Below, piece by piece: positions 24,701-29,394 of a DNA stretch of 30,066 bases (its first letter is position 1; each line of letters opens with the position of its first letter). Source of the stretch: Plakobranchus ocellatus (lineage: Eukaryota; Mollusca; Gastropoda; Plakobranchidae); contig BLXT01004508.1 in the NCBI GenBank assembly GCA_019648995.1, forward strand, positions 973,452-1,003,517. The letters run 5' to 3'. The notes beneath the pieces were generated by a model. It was given only the letters and a program-made list of their open reading frames with translations. It was not told the origin of the DNA and ran no database searches. A program made the position numbers and the translations under genes.

Positions 24701-27076
24701 TGTATATAATTTGTGATGATGAAATCATGCAAATGACCTGGGAATGCTTCTGGCTCAGTTTTGATAAATATTGTGCCAATCTATCAACTTAAATACAATT
24801 TCTAAATTTCTTTTTGCCTTTTTCTCCATATTGCATTTTGTACATATTTTTTCCACTAAAACTCAAATTTTACTGATATTGCAAAACCTAAAACTATTAA
24901 GATAACATAACCCATCAAGAATTGACATGGGACTTTCATAGGAAGAGGAAAAAAAAAGGGAGCCCACAGGGCACATCTGAGAGAGACGGGATACCACTTG
25001 ATGGTGGTGGAGGCAACAGGACAGTTATAGGCAGCCTGTACCCCAGAGTGGAAAAGGCCGACTATGATGATGAAGATAATGATTGCTAAGCTCATTATTC
25101 ACATTGTATTTAAAGTTTTAAAGATGTAATAATTTTTGTCCTTTTTTAATTGCATAGATGATGCTTGGTTTAAAAATACATCAGTCAATTTGATTCTCGA
25201 CAGGAGTGAAAACCAAAACAATTTAAATTATCAGCAGAGCAGAAATGCATTCTGAAAAAAGGTTGGGTGAGGAAGTCAAAAGTATTCAGAGACAGTAAGT
25301 ATATGAAAAACTTTATTCTGCATTCTCAAGGTTTTTTTTTTATTTCAAATAAGCTACTGATCTGGTGTCACCAGCTCATGACATTAAAATATTAATCTTT
25401 GACCTAATGGCACTGGCTTATGGGGCTAAATCAGTGAAAGTGAATCAAATTGATTTATTATGAGTATATTTGATTGAAATATAAACTGGAATATGAAAAA
25501 CATGCCAAAACGTTTAGTCTTGTGTTATGAAAATTCTTAGAGCCCAGGTTCAGTAAATTAAATTAAAAAAGGTGTATAGGCACAGGATGAGAGGCATGAT
25601 TGGCACTAATTGGTACCAATACTATTCTTATATAAATTAACTGTTGGTTTGAAATTTAGCTTTGAGCTTGAATGCTGCTTGTTTATTAAAATATAAGTTT
25701 AGAAATAATGATTCACAATTTGTATCAATATTCAAAAGCATCTGTAAGGAAAGCCAAAATGAATATTTAACTGCCAAGTGTACACCAACTAGGCCTATTC
25801 AAAGAAAAAAAAATATGTCGACCAATAATCATCTGAAATTTTCAAGAAAAGGTTAAGTTGAACTCAAATGTTACTTACAGCTTCGGTGTGGATTGGGTGA
25901 ACAGCAAATAGAAATGAAGCAATAAAACTTGTAAACTCTGACATGAACATTGTGCACACTCTGAAGATGTAAAAGAAAATATATGCCAGCATTAGATTAT
26001 TTTACGCATACGCACACACGTTAAAAGCAGAGCCAGATTTTTAAATTATTTTTCTTTTTAAGAATTGACACTTAACTGTGTGTGACTGTGTTATCACATA
26101 TTAATCAAACATTTGTTAAGTGCTCCATTTGTTTCTTCTGTTATGTTGACTGCACATGACAGCTTAAAAATTAATTTTTTCAAAGTATTTAAGTAGCACT
26201 AAATAAAAGTGTTTACTTTTTAAATATGTTGATATATCTTTCAGAATAGTGTGGCTTTTACCATCCCCAACTTGTACGAGACATAGTGCATCAATTTGTT
26301 TTCTTTGGGCACTTACGTGACAGAGACTACCATAACTTTTTTTCAAAGACTCTTGAATAACCATTTTTGTGGTTCCATGTGCGTCTAAAGCATGGGGTAC
26401 TCCACAATGTGTAGAAGAATATTACATCCAAACAAACATAATATAAGCCTTCAGACTGGGCAATGTTTAGCATAAATTTAAAAATGTCGATATGCCATTC
26501 AAATAAAATACTATATCTACCAACATACCTCATAAATATCATACACACTATGGCATGAAGAACAATATTCATAAGATGATAGCCAGTAGGATCAAGCTCT
26601 CCTATCAAGTAGTTTAGTCTAAACGTCATCACACAAAGTGGCCGATATGATTTGTGGCTTTTTTCCTGAAAAGGTCATTTTTTTTTTTTTAAACGTTTCA
26701 AAAATTTATAAGCAAAAAACAACACTAAAGGCATGTTTAATACTTAATATCATCTTTTGTTAATAAAGAGAAAAGATATTAAAGGGAAGAAAAACAAACA
26801 TTCACATACATTTTCTTTTTTTCATTGATGAATATTTATTGGAAAAATTGCAATTTAAAATATACTTTTTTCATTTCATTCAAAACTTACTTTATGCATA
26901 GGTGTTCCCCAAAAATCATTTAGAAAAAGGTTCATCACAGGGGTGCTCGGTCTAAGATCCTTGTTTTCTATGATAGCCGACATGTCATCAAACACAAACC
27001 CACACCACAAAGCATTATGATAAATCACAGCCACAGCCACACATAAGGCACAAGAATAAAGAGTAAAGTTTGCCAT
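5313..27076 (-). CDS. TMTC3: TMTC3, ER membrane O-mannosyltransferase with TPR repeats (21 coding exons)
   Basis: The protein is 869 residues; vertebrate TMTC3 is about 915. TMTC1-4 are known as ER multi-pass GT-C-type proteins that O-mannosylate cadherin and protocadherin domains from dolichol-phosphate mannose. Visible here: a first membrane segment at about residues 6-22, then GFVFDD (Asp-Asp at 30-31, the expected catalytic pair of the first luminal loop). HPIHTEA follows at 129-135 and GVVGRAE at 138-144. A DUF1736-like region lies at about 265-340 with NYLLPVNAW and CCDWTMGT. After the last membrane segments, TPR repeats run from about 428 to 815, and the tail is Lys/Gln-rich. Coding exons: 26891-27076, 26529-26665, 25879-25960, 24373-24472, 23593-23708, 21921-22093, 20357-20609, 19802-19953, 19092-19175, 17592-17729, 16790-16914, 16219-16322, 14369-14451, 11189-11261, 10363-10449, 10077-10150, 8366-8486, 7532-7636, 7009-7092, 6085-6270, 5313-5459. 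Lengths sum to 2610 nt and every junction keeps frame. Assignment to TMTC3 rather than its paralogues rests on remembered similarity along the whole length. Confidence 0.93.
5460..6084 (-). other. TMTC3 intron 20
   Basis: A 625-bp GT-AG intron (GTGAGT to CCTCAG). AT-rich, and I see nothing else in it. Confidence 0.8.
6085..6270 (-). CDS. TMTC3: TMTC3 coding exon 20 (last TPRs)
   Basis: Residues 760-821. It holds the final TPRs: [20 protein letters not shown], then [19 protein letters not shown] and IVRKRLND. The acceptor is TTGTCAG. The donor GTGAGT follows AATGAT, exit phase 0. If it is not spliced, the frame adds three residues and stops at 6073-6075, so a short alternative C-terminus is possible. 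Confidence 0.92.
6271..7008 (-). other. TMTC3 intron 19
   Basis: A 738-bp GT-AG intron with poly-T/poly-A runs and no recognisable insertion. Confidence 0.85.
7009..7092 (-). CDS. TMTC3: TMTC3 coding exon 19
   Basis: Residues 732-759. [20 protein letters not shown] parallels YYPDHIKGLILKGDILMN of the family. Acceptor is TTTCCAG, donor GTGAGT, phase 0 at both ends. Confidence 0.92.
7532..7636 (-). CDS. TMTC3: TMTC3 coding exon 18 (TPR)
   Basis: Residues 697-731. It contains [20 protein letters not shown] and the TPR helix [20 protein letters not shown] is essentially identical to the vertebrate segment. Acceptor is TTTGCAG, donor GTATAC, phase 0 at both ends. Confidence 0.93.
7820..8035. repeat. 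Tandem duplication of about 109 bp inside TMTC3 intron 17
   Basis: CAAAATATAAAAAGTA begins at 7820 and again at 7929. Both copies continue with AGAGAGAA.TAAATTACAAATTC, CTCAGG.TTTTTTGTTT and a TTAATATATTT-like end. The copies differ by scattered substitutions and small indels, so the duplication is not recent. Confidence 0.85.
8366..8486 (-). CDS. TMTC3: TMTC3 coding exon 17 (TPR)
   Basis: Residues 656-696. It has [20 protein letters not shown], a clear TPR aligning with NLGMLAMDDKKDNEAE of the vertebrate protein. Acceptor is ATAACAG, donor GTAAGT, exit phase 0. Confidence 0.93.
8581..9870 (-). mobile_element. Tigger/pogo-like DNA transposon, internally deleted, with TA target duplications
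   Basis: Inverted ends: the left end begins CAGTAGAACTTGGCTACAAC at 8581. The right end is its imperfect complement, ending GTTGTAGCTGAGCTCTACTG at 9870. Both are flanked by TA (8579-8580 and 9871-9872), the target duplication of the Tc1/mariner/pogo group. The minus strand inside encodes the transposase N-terminus. The element is 1290 bp, about half of a full-length Tigger, and lies in TMTC3 intron 16. Confidence 0.88.
8906..9193 (-). pseudogene. Tigger/pogo-type transposase, N-terminal DNA-binding part only
   Basis: About 95 residues from ATG 9193. It starts [20 protein letters not shown], with a CENP-B/psq-type helix-turn-helix ([16 protein letters not shown]), then [14 protein letters not shown] and PISGP, the start of the second HTH of Tigger transposases. 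It stops at 8906, so the rest of that domain and the whole DDE catalytic domain are missing. It cannot catalyse transposition. An upstream in-frame ATG at 9232 is less likely. Confidence 0.82.
10077..10150 (-). CDS. TMTC3: TMTC3 coding exon 16
   Basis: Residues 632-655 plus two bases, encoding [20 protein letters not shown]. The family has LFNSAIVMQESG at this point. Acceptor is TTTCTCAG, donor GTAATA, exit phase 2. Confidence 0.9.
10363..10449 (-). CDS. TMTC3: TMTC3 coding exon 15 (TPR)
   Basis: Residues 603-631, from [20 protein letters not shown] to DPNHW, one TPR helix pair. Acceptor is TTCACAG, donor GTAAGA, entry and exit phase 0. Too short to stand out as an open frame; found by phase walking and similarity. 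Confidence 0.9.
10450..11188 (-). other. TMTC3 intron 14
   Basis: A 739-bp GT-AG intron (GTAAGC to TTCACAG), AT-rich with an A-rich run near 11036-11150. No insertion recognised. Confidence 0.85.
11189..11261 (-). CDS. TMTC3: TMTC3 coding exon 14 (TPR)
   Basis: Residues 578-602. [12 protein letters not shown] and [10 protein letters not shown] are TPR-like and match the family. The acceptor is a weak-looking ACAAAG, but the alternative CACAG 6 bases downstream breaks frame. Donor GTAAGC, exit phase 0. It lies far from exon 13 because a LINE sits in the intervening 3.1-kb intron. Confidence 0.87.
11262..12272 (-). other. Left part of TMTC3 intron 13, nothing recognised
   Basis: AT-rich intron sequence between exon 14 and the LINE insertion. 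A 72-codon plus-strand open frame at 11350-11568 has no family resemblance and is probably chance. Confidence 0.6.
12273..12299. repeat. (TCA)n microsatellite, LINE tail
   Basis: About nine TCA units directly abut the LINE 3' end, as is usual for LINE clades that end in simple repeats rather than poly(A). Confidence 0.85.
13007..13558 (-). pseudogene. LINE reverse transcriptase fragment
   Basis: A 183-codon open stretch with RT motifs in order: the catalytic Asp block [15 protein letters not shown], the [17 protein letters not shown] block, and [10 protein letters not shown] (YADD active site). Homologous coding continues on both sides across in-frame stops. Upstream, after EDL, a TGA at 13631-13633 replaces an expected Trp. 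Downstream, the stop ending this stretch at 13007 is followed by [17 protein letters not shown]. The copy is therefore dead. Confidence 0.88.
13701..14368 (-). other. Right part of TMTC3 intron 13, nothing recognised
   Basis: AT-rich. It may hold more of the LINE 5' region in decayed form, but I could not follow homology past about 13700. Confidence 0.5.
14369..14451 (-). CDS. TMTC3: TMTC3 coding exon 13 (TPR)
   Basis: Residues 551-577 plus two bases. [20 protein letters not shown] parallels the vertebrate LYRQAISMRPDFKQAY segment. Acceptor is TTCACAG, donor GTAATC, exit phase 2. Confidence 0.9.
15032..15456. mobile_element. Inverted-repeat element of about 425 bp (MITE-like) in TMTC3 intron 12
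   Basis: The left arm at 15032-15066 reads ATGTGTGTGTGTCTGGGAAA then AGGGCCCATAAGTCG. The right arm at 15422-15456 is its complement with few differences (reverse complement ATGTGTGTGTGTCCAGGGAA then AGGGCCCATAAGTTG). The AT-rich interior has no coding signal. I could not settle a target-site duplication, so the exact termini and superfamily stay open. Confidence 0.7.
15457..16218 (-). other. Left part of TMTC3 intron 12 adjoining exon 12, nothing recognised
   Basis: AT-rich intronic sequence. A 73-codon plus-strand open frame at 15757-15978 is lysine-rich and resembles no family I know. Confidence 0.5.
16219..16322 (-). CDS. TMTC3: TMTC3 coding exon 12
   Basis: Residues 516-550. It contains [20 protein letters not shown] and RLGEAEQ. 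The acceptor is a long T tract ending in ACAG; the donor is GTAAAT. Exit phase 0. Confidence 0.92.
16323..16789 (-). other. TMTC3 intron 11, a GC-AG intron
   Basis: A 467-bp intron beginning AAAG|GCAAGT and ending in a T-rich tract with ACAG. The donor matches the extended consensus tolerated for GC-AG introns. No insertion recognised. Confidence 0.88.
16790..16914 (-). CDS. TMTC3: TMTC3 coding exon 11 (TPR; followed by a GC donor)
   Basis: Residues 474-515 plus one base. [20 protein letters not shown] matches the vertebrate protein closely, and the exon ends FPPIIK. The donor is GCAAGT rather than GT. The only nearby GT (GTATAA) would put a stop at the junction, while the GC site yields [17 protein letters not shown] across the splice, as expected. 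Confidence 0.92.
16960..16996. repeat. GTGA-type microsatellite in TMTC3 intron 10
   Basis: A run of GAGT/GTGA units (GTGAGTGAGTGAGTGAGTGA) with degenerate copies to its left. It contains many GTGAGT words, so it could act as decoy splice donors on the plus strand only. Confidence 0.75.
17000..17591 (-). other. TMTC3 intron 10, remainder
   Basis: AT-rich intronic sequence with poly-A runs, nothing recognised. Confidence 0.7.
17592..17729 (-). CDS. TMTC3: TMTC3 coding exon 10 (first TPR)
   Basis: Residues 428-473 plus two bases. [20 protein letters not shown] precedes the first canonical TPR ([20 protein letters not shown], about 448-467). Acceptor is AATCAG, donor GTATGA, exit phase 2. Confidence 0.93.
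18161..18222. repeat. Two-copy tandem duplication of about 31 bp
   Basis: ATTTATGAGTGATAGAATAT followed by AACTTACCTCT is repeated at once with two substitutions (GACTGACAG). Inside intron 9, no evident function. Confidence 0.85.
18681..18720. repeat. (TA)n microsatellite
   Basis: About 40 bp of alternating TA with one interrupting C near the right end. A likely polymorphic locus. Confidence 0.92.
19092..19175 (-). CDS. TMTC3: TMTC3 coding exon 9 (short, easily missed)
   Basis: Only 84 nt, completing residue 400 and encoding through 427 plus two bases. I searched between exons 8 and 10 for the expected RNxDW motif and found KTYIRNFDW directly before donor GTGAGT at 19091. The acceptor GATTCCAG supplies the phase needed by exon 8. 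The start encodes the last hydrophobic segment ([12 protein letters not shown]). Joining to exon 10 gives DWESEYT, as in vertebrate TMTC3. Confidence 0.92.
19176..19801 (-). other. TMTC3 intron 8
   Basis: A 626-bp GT-AG intron (GTATGT to GATTCCAG), AT-rich, nothing recognised. Confidence 0.85.
19802..19953 (-). CDS. TMTC3: TMTC3 coding exon 8
   Basis: Residues 350-399 plus two bases. It contains [20 protein letters not shown] followed by [14 protein letters not shown], nearly the family consensus of the late membrane segments. Acceptor is CCCTCAG, donor GTATGT, exit phase 2. Confidence 0.94.
19954..20356 (-). other. TMTC3 intron 7
   Basis: A 403-bp GT-AG intron (GTGAGT to CCCTCAG), nothing recognised. 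Confidence 0.85.
20357..20609 (-). CDS. TMTC3: TMTC3 coding exon 7 (DUF1736-like core)
   Basis: The largest exon, residues 265-349. It carries [24 protein letters not shown] (about 278-296), CCDWTMGTI (about 300-308) and a further membrane segment at about 321-338. This is the DUF1736-like region of the family and the best single match to TMTC3. Acceptor is TTTCAG, donor GTGAGT, exit phase 0. Confidence 0.95.
20610..21920 (-). other. TMTC3 intron 6
   Basis: A 1311-bp GT-AG intron. It has an A-rich run at 21640-21655 and AGATCTAT words near 21560-21600. No coding exon is expected, because exons 6 and 7 join in frame to give QLPVFTNFDNPA. Confidence 0.8.
21921..22093 (-). CDS. TMTC3: TMTC3 coding exon 6
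   Basis: Residues 208-264 plus two bases. It runs from STVQELW to QLPVFTK with a membrane segment in the middle ([18 protein letters not shown]). The vertebrate counterpart also ends in QLPVFTR. Acceptor is TTGCAG, donor GTAAAT, exit phase 2. Confidence 0.92.
22094..23592 (-). other. TMTC3 intron 5
   Basis: A 1499-bp intron with donor GTCAGT and acceptor TTTGCAG. Poly-T runs near 22863-22902; no insertion recognised. Confidence 0.8.
23593..23708 (-). CDS. TMTC3: TMTC3 coding exon 5 (CKEQGIT motif)
   Basis: Residues 169-207. It has two hydrophobic stretches around [12 protein letters not shown], a conserved TMTC motif, then CCVYEVFV. The acceptor is TTTTCAG and the donor is the weaker but valid GTCAGT. 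Exit phase 0. The exon was found by reading the frame forward from the phase-1 donor of exon 4. Confidence 0.9.
23709..24372 (-). other. TMTC3 intron 4
   Basis: A 664-bp GT-AG intron (GTAAGT to TTTTCAG). Part of it (about 23920-24010) is less AT-rich, but I see no coding or repeat match. Confidence 0.8.
24373..24472 (-). CDS. TMTC3: TMTC3 coding exon 4 (GVVGRAE motif)
   Basis: Residues 136-168 plus one base. [20 protein letters not shown] continues directly from the HPIHTEA motif of the previous exon. Acceptor is TTTGCAG, donor GTAAGT, exit phase 1. Confidence 0.93.
24473..25878 (-). other. TMTC3 intron 3
   Basis: A 1406-bp GT-AG intron. A GC-richer patch at about 24930-25095 is open on the minus strand for 79 codons (24856-25095) but resembles no known domain. 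It may be a mobile-element scrap. Confidence 0.75.
25879..25960 (-). CDS. TMTC3: TMTC3 coding exon 3 (HPIHTEA motif)
   Basis: Only 82 nt, completing residue 108 and encoding through 135. It contains a hydrophobic stretch followed by [11 protein letters not shown], a hallmark of TMTC proteins. Acceptor is CTTCAG, donor GTAAGT, exit phase 0. Confidence 0.92.
25961..26528 (-). other. TMTC3 intron 2
   Basis: A 568-bp GT-AG intron (GTATGT to CTTCAG), AT-rich, nothing recognised. Confidence 0.85.
26529..26665 (-). CDS. TMTC3: TMTC3 coding exon 2
   Basis: Residues 63-107 plus two bases of 108. It opens [10 protein letters not shown] after a TTTTCAG acceptor and ends in a membrane segment ([17 protein letters not shown]) before donor [19 protein letters not shown] is strongly family-like. 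Phase 2 exit. Confidence 0.93.
26891..27076 (-). CDS. TMTC3: TMTC3 coding exon 1 (N-terminus, first membrane segment, DD motif)
   Basis: Residues 1-62, ending in phase 0 before donor GTAAGT. It holds a hydrophobic segment followed by [10 protein letters not shown] and DFWGTPMHK, both close to the vertebrate N-terminus. I chose the ATG at 27076 (MANF...) because the bases just upstream on the minus strand form a pyrimidine-rich tract ending in CCAG, a plausible splice acceptor, and because vertebrate proteins also start MAN. An in-frame ATG at 27088 would add four residues if that acceptor is not used. Confidence 0.92.
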
Positions 27077-27509
27077 CTGGAAAGACATGAAATTGAAAAA
27101 GTTTAAAAGGAGATATAAAAAAAGAATAAATTGTTGTCATAAAGCACAACTTAAAGTTGCAAATGTTATAAGAAAAAGTTTTAATTTACAACGAAAAAAA
27201 ATGTTCACATTTTAAAAAATGTAACTAATTCAATTTTATGAATTTGTAAAAAGTTATAGTACATAATCCTAGCAAGACACAGATATAATTAAGGTAAAAA
27301 TAAATTGAGAGCCATAACTTAATCCACTAGTTCATAAAAAGGGATAGGAAACTGAAGAAAGCTTCCTTGTAAGTTATATTCTACATCTTTTCCCCCGGGA
27401 TGTTTCTTATCTGGATTTTCCACCTGCATAATAAAAGATCCAGGGACTTCACCTAAATAAAAGTAGCTCAGGCCTCCATTTACTTGGGCGGAAGGGTTTT
27501 TTTTTTTTT
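27077..27509 (-). other. Sequence upstream of TMTC3 coding start, probably 5' intron
   Basis: The bases directly before the ATG at 27076 form a pyrimidine-rich acceptor (CTTTCCAG), so this is probably the 3' part of an intron in the 5' UTR. No promoter or first exon can be fixed. Confidence 0.45.
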
Positions 27510-28185
27510 TTTTACCACTCTATAAACATGTAATAGGCTTAACATTCTAAACAATCTTGATTTCTAAAGATAAATTGAGAGAGGGAGAGAGAGAGAGAGA
27601 CTAATTTTTACCACTCCATAAACATGCGTTTGGCTTAACATTCTAAACAATTGCGTGAGGCTCAAGAGGCCCAAGACATGAAAAAATTACTACCCTCAAA
27701 AAACAGTTCTTGTTCTTCATCCATTTTTCTACATTAAACTAAGCTCTGAAGTTGAAAAAATGCTTCAAAATATTTTATTTCGATTTTTTAAAAGTATACA
27801 GTAAATGGAATTTGTCCTATTTTGAGAGAATTTAAATGCCATTTTCTCAAAATCAATTTTCTGAAATTTTGGATATATAAAAATTCATCAAAAATCAGAA
27901 ATCAACATAATACATATTGAGGTCAGGTAAGTATTCAGAAAATGCCACACTATGTGAAAACACATCAAACTCAATTTTGATATACCTTCACCACACAACT
28001 GATTTTTCTCAGACTCACAATTTTGTTTCATAAAAACCACAACATAAATTGAGTGAGAGAGAGAGTCTACTTTTTATCATTTTTTAAACATGTAATAGGC
28101 TGAACATTCTAAACAATTTTGTTTCATGAAGACCACAACACAAATTGAGAGAGAGAGAGAGTCTAATTTTTACCACTTTACTCTG
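27510..28185. repeat. Diverged GAGA-bearing repeat units
   Basis: Similar blocks at about 27513-27655 and 28018-28185 share TAAACATGTAATAGGCTTAAC, ATTCTAAACAAT and AAATTGAGAGAGAGAGAG, then CTAATTTTTACCACT. Units follow one another with a period near 100 bp inside each block. About 360 bp of unrelated AT-rich sequence separates the blocks. Confidence 0.75.
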
Positions 28186-29087
28186 TTACTGTATCAAATC
28201 AGCATTGATAAAGTTAAAAATGCTATTCTTGTACCTTGACTCCCTCCATCTGATGATTTTTGTTTTATTGCATAAATTTGTTCGCACATTGTTTTCATGA
28301 TATTAAATTTAAATTTAGTATACAGTACAGCAAAATTCAGACAGATTAAACCACGGAACAATTTGAACAGATGCTTTGATTCATACAATTTCTCACTTGG
28401 TGAATGAAAATTTTTCCACATTTGAATAACAACACAACTGTAGTTCCGCTATCTATTATAGCAAAGCATCTTCTAAAGTGAGCCAAAAGGCAACACTTTG
28501 TTAATCCAATCACTTGCTCATAAATCTCACCATCAGTCCTCATGAGCTAGATCAGAAAAAAAAGAAAGAATTTTCATTTCCTTTTCCCCTCTTTCAAGCA
28601 CTTTTTTCAACAAAAAAAAAAAATTCCATATACTGGCTCTTCACCATTGCAAGCCTCACAAAAAAGAATTGCAGGCTGTTTCAATGGTTATGTTCAAAAT
28701 ACCACAAATGAGGCAGAGTTTCTATTCTTAATTTTTTCTTGTATTTTTAAATTCAGTAACTGTCCCTACAACAAGCCAAAGCAATAAGATAGCCGAGACT
28801 GATTCAAACAACTGCACAGCAAAAGAGTAGCTTGAACTGGACAGAGTGTAATTCCTCCACTGGTGATATGAAATATGACATTTTAAGTTTAAGACCTAAT
28901 ATTACAAAAAAAGTACTATTAAAGGCAACAAAATCAACACAAATGTAGCAGCTTGAGTATAATTTCTAACACAGATCTCACCATTGAGATCTCATCAAGA
29001 TCTAGAATCGAATCTTGGCTACGCAGATGTCAAATTAGATCTAGATCTAGTAAACAAGTTTAAAGATGAAATCTACATATGAAGGGT
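28186..29087. other. Intergenic or 5'-intronic sequence, no gene recognised
   Basis: Two overlapping minus-strand open frames (28194-28421 and 28346-28543) look slightly protein-like but match nothing I know. A TAGATCTAGATCTAG word lies at 29037-29051. Confidence 0.4.
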
Positions 29088-29302
29088 ACAATGGAAAAAC
29101 CGGTGATATCACATTATAGCATTGTTTATTGTTATTTCCCCTTGACAATGTCCGCACCCTTTGCTTTGACCCCGCTAAATTGTTCAATGGAAGAACCAGT
29201 GCTATCCAGCGATATTTCGTGTTGTAAAAATAACACACAATGGAAAAACTGGTGCTATCCTTTTGATACAACGGAAAATCCAGTGATATCCAAACTGGTG
29301 CT
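29088..29302 (+). repeat. Four to five short direct repeats upstream of the transposon-derived frame
   Basis: A word of about 23 bp, CAATGGAARAAYCVGTGMTATC, occurs near 29089, 29184, 29238 and 29269, with a partial fifth copy (AAACTGGTGCT) near 29292. Spacings are irregular (about 95, 54 and 31 bp). They lie between AT-rich flank and the GC-richer coding frame, as subterminal repeats of a DNA transposon would. Confidence 0.75.
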
Positions 29303-29394
29303 TTTGATGTGGGTCTGCTAGTGGAGAGTTCTTTTCTTTTATCCGACCATATAGCGACTTGAAGGTCATGTGACTTTGTTTTTTGGTTACCATC

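Noticed and set aside
24856-25095. 79-codon minus-strand frame with a signal-peptide-like start
   Set aside because: It lies in TMTC3 intron 3, has no known domain and no sensible splice joins. Exons 3 and 4 already join in the conserved [13 protein letters not shown] order.
28346-28543. Protein-like minus-strand frame (DGEIYEQVIGLTKCCLL...)
   Set aside because: No family recognised, overlapped by another frame of similar length, and no splice phase linking it to TMTC3. Left as unassigned sequence.
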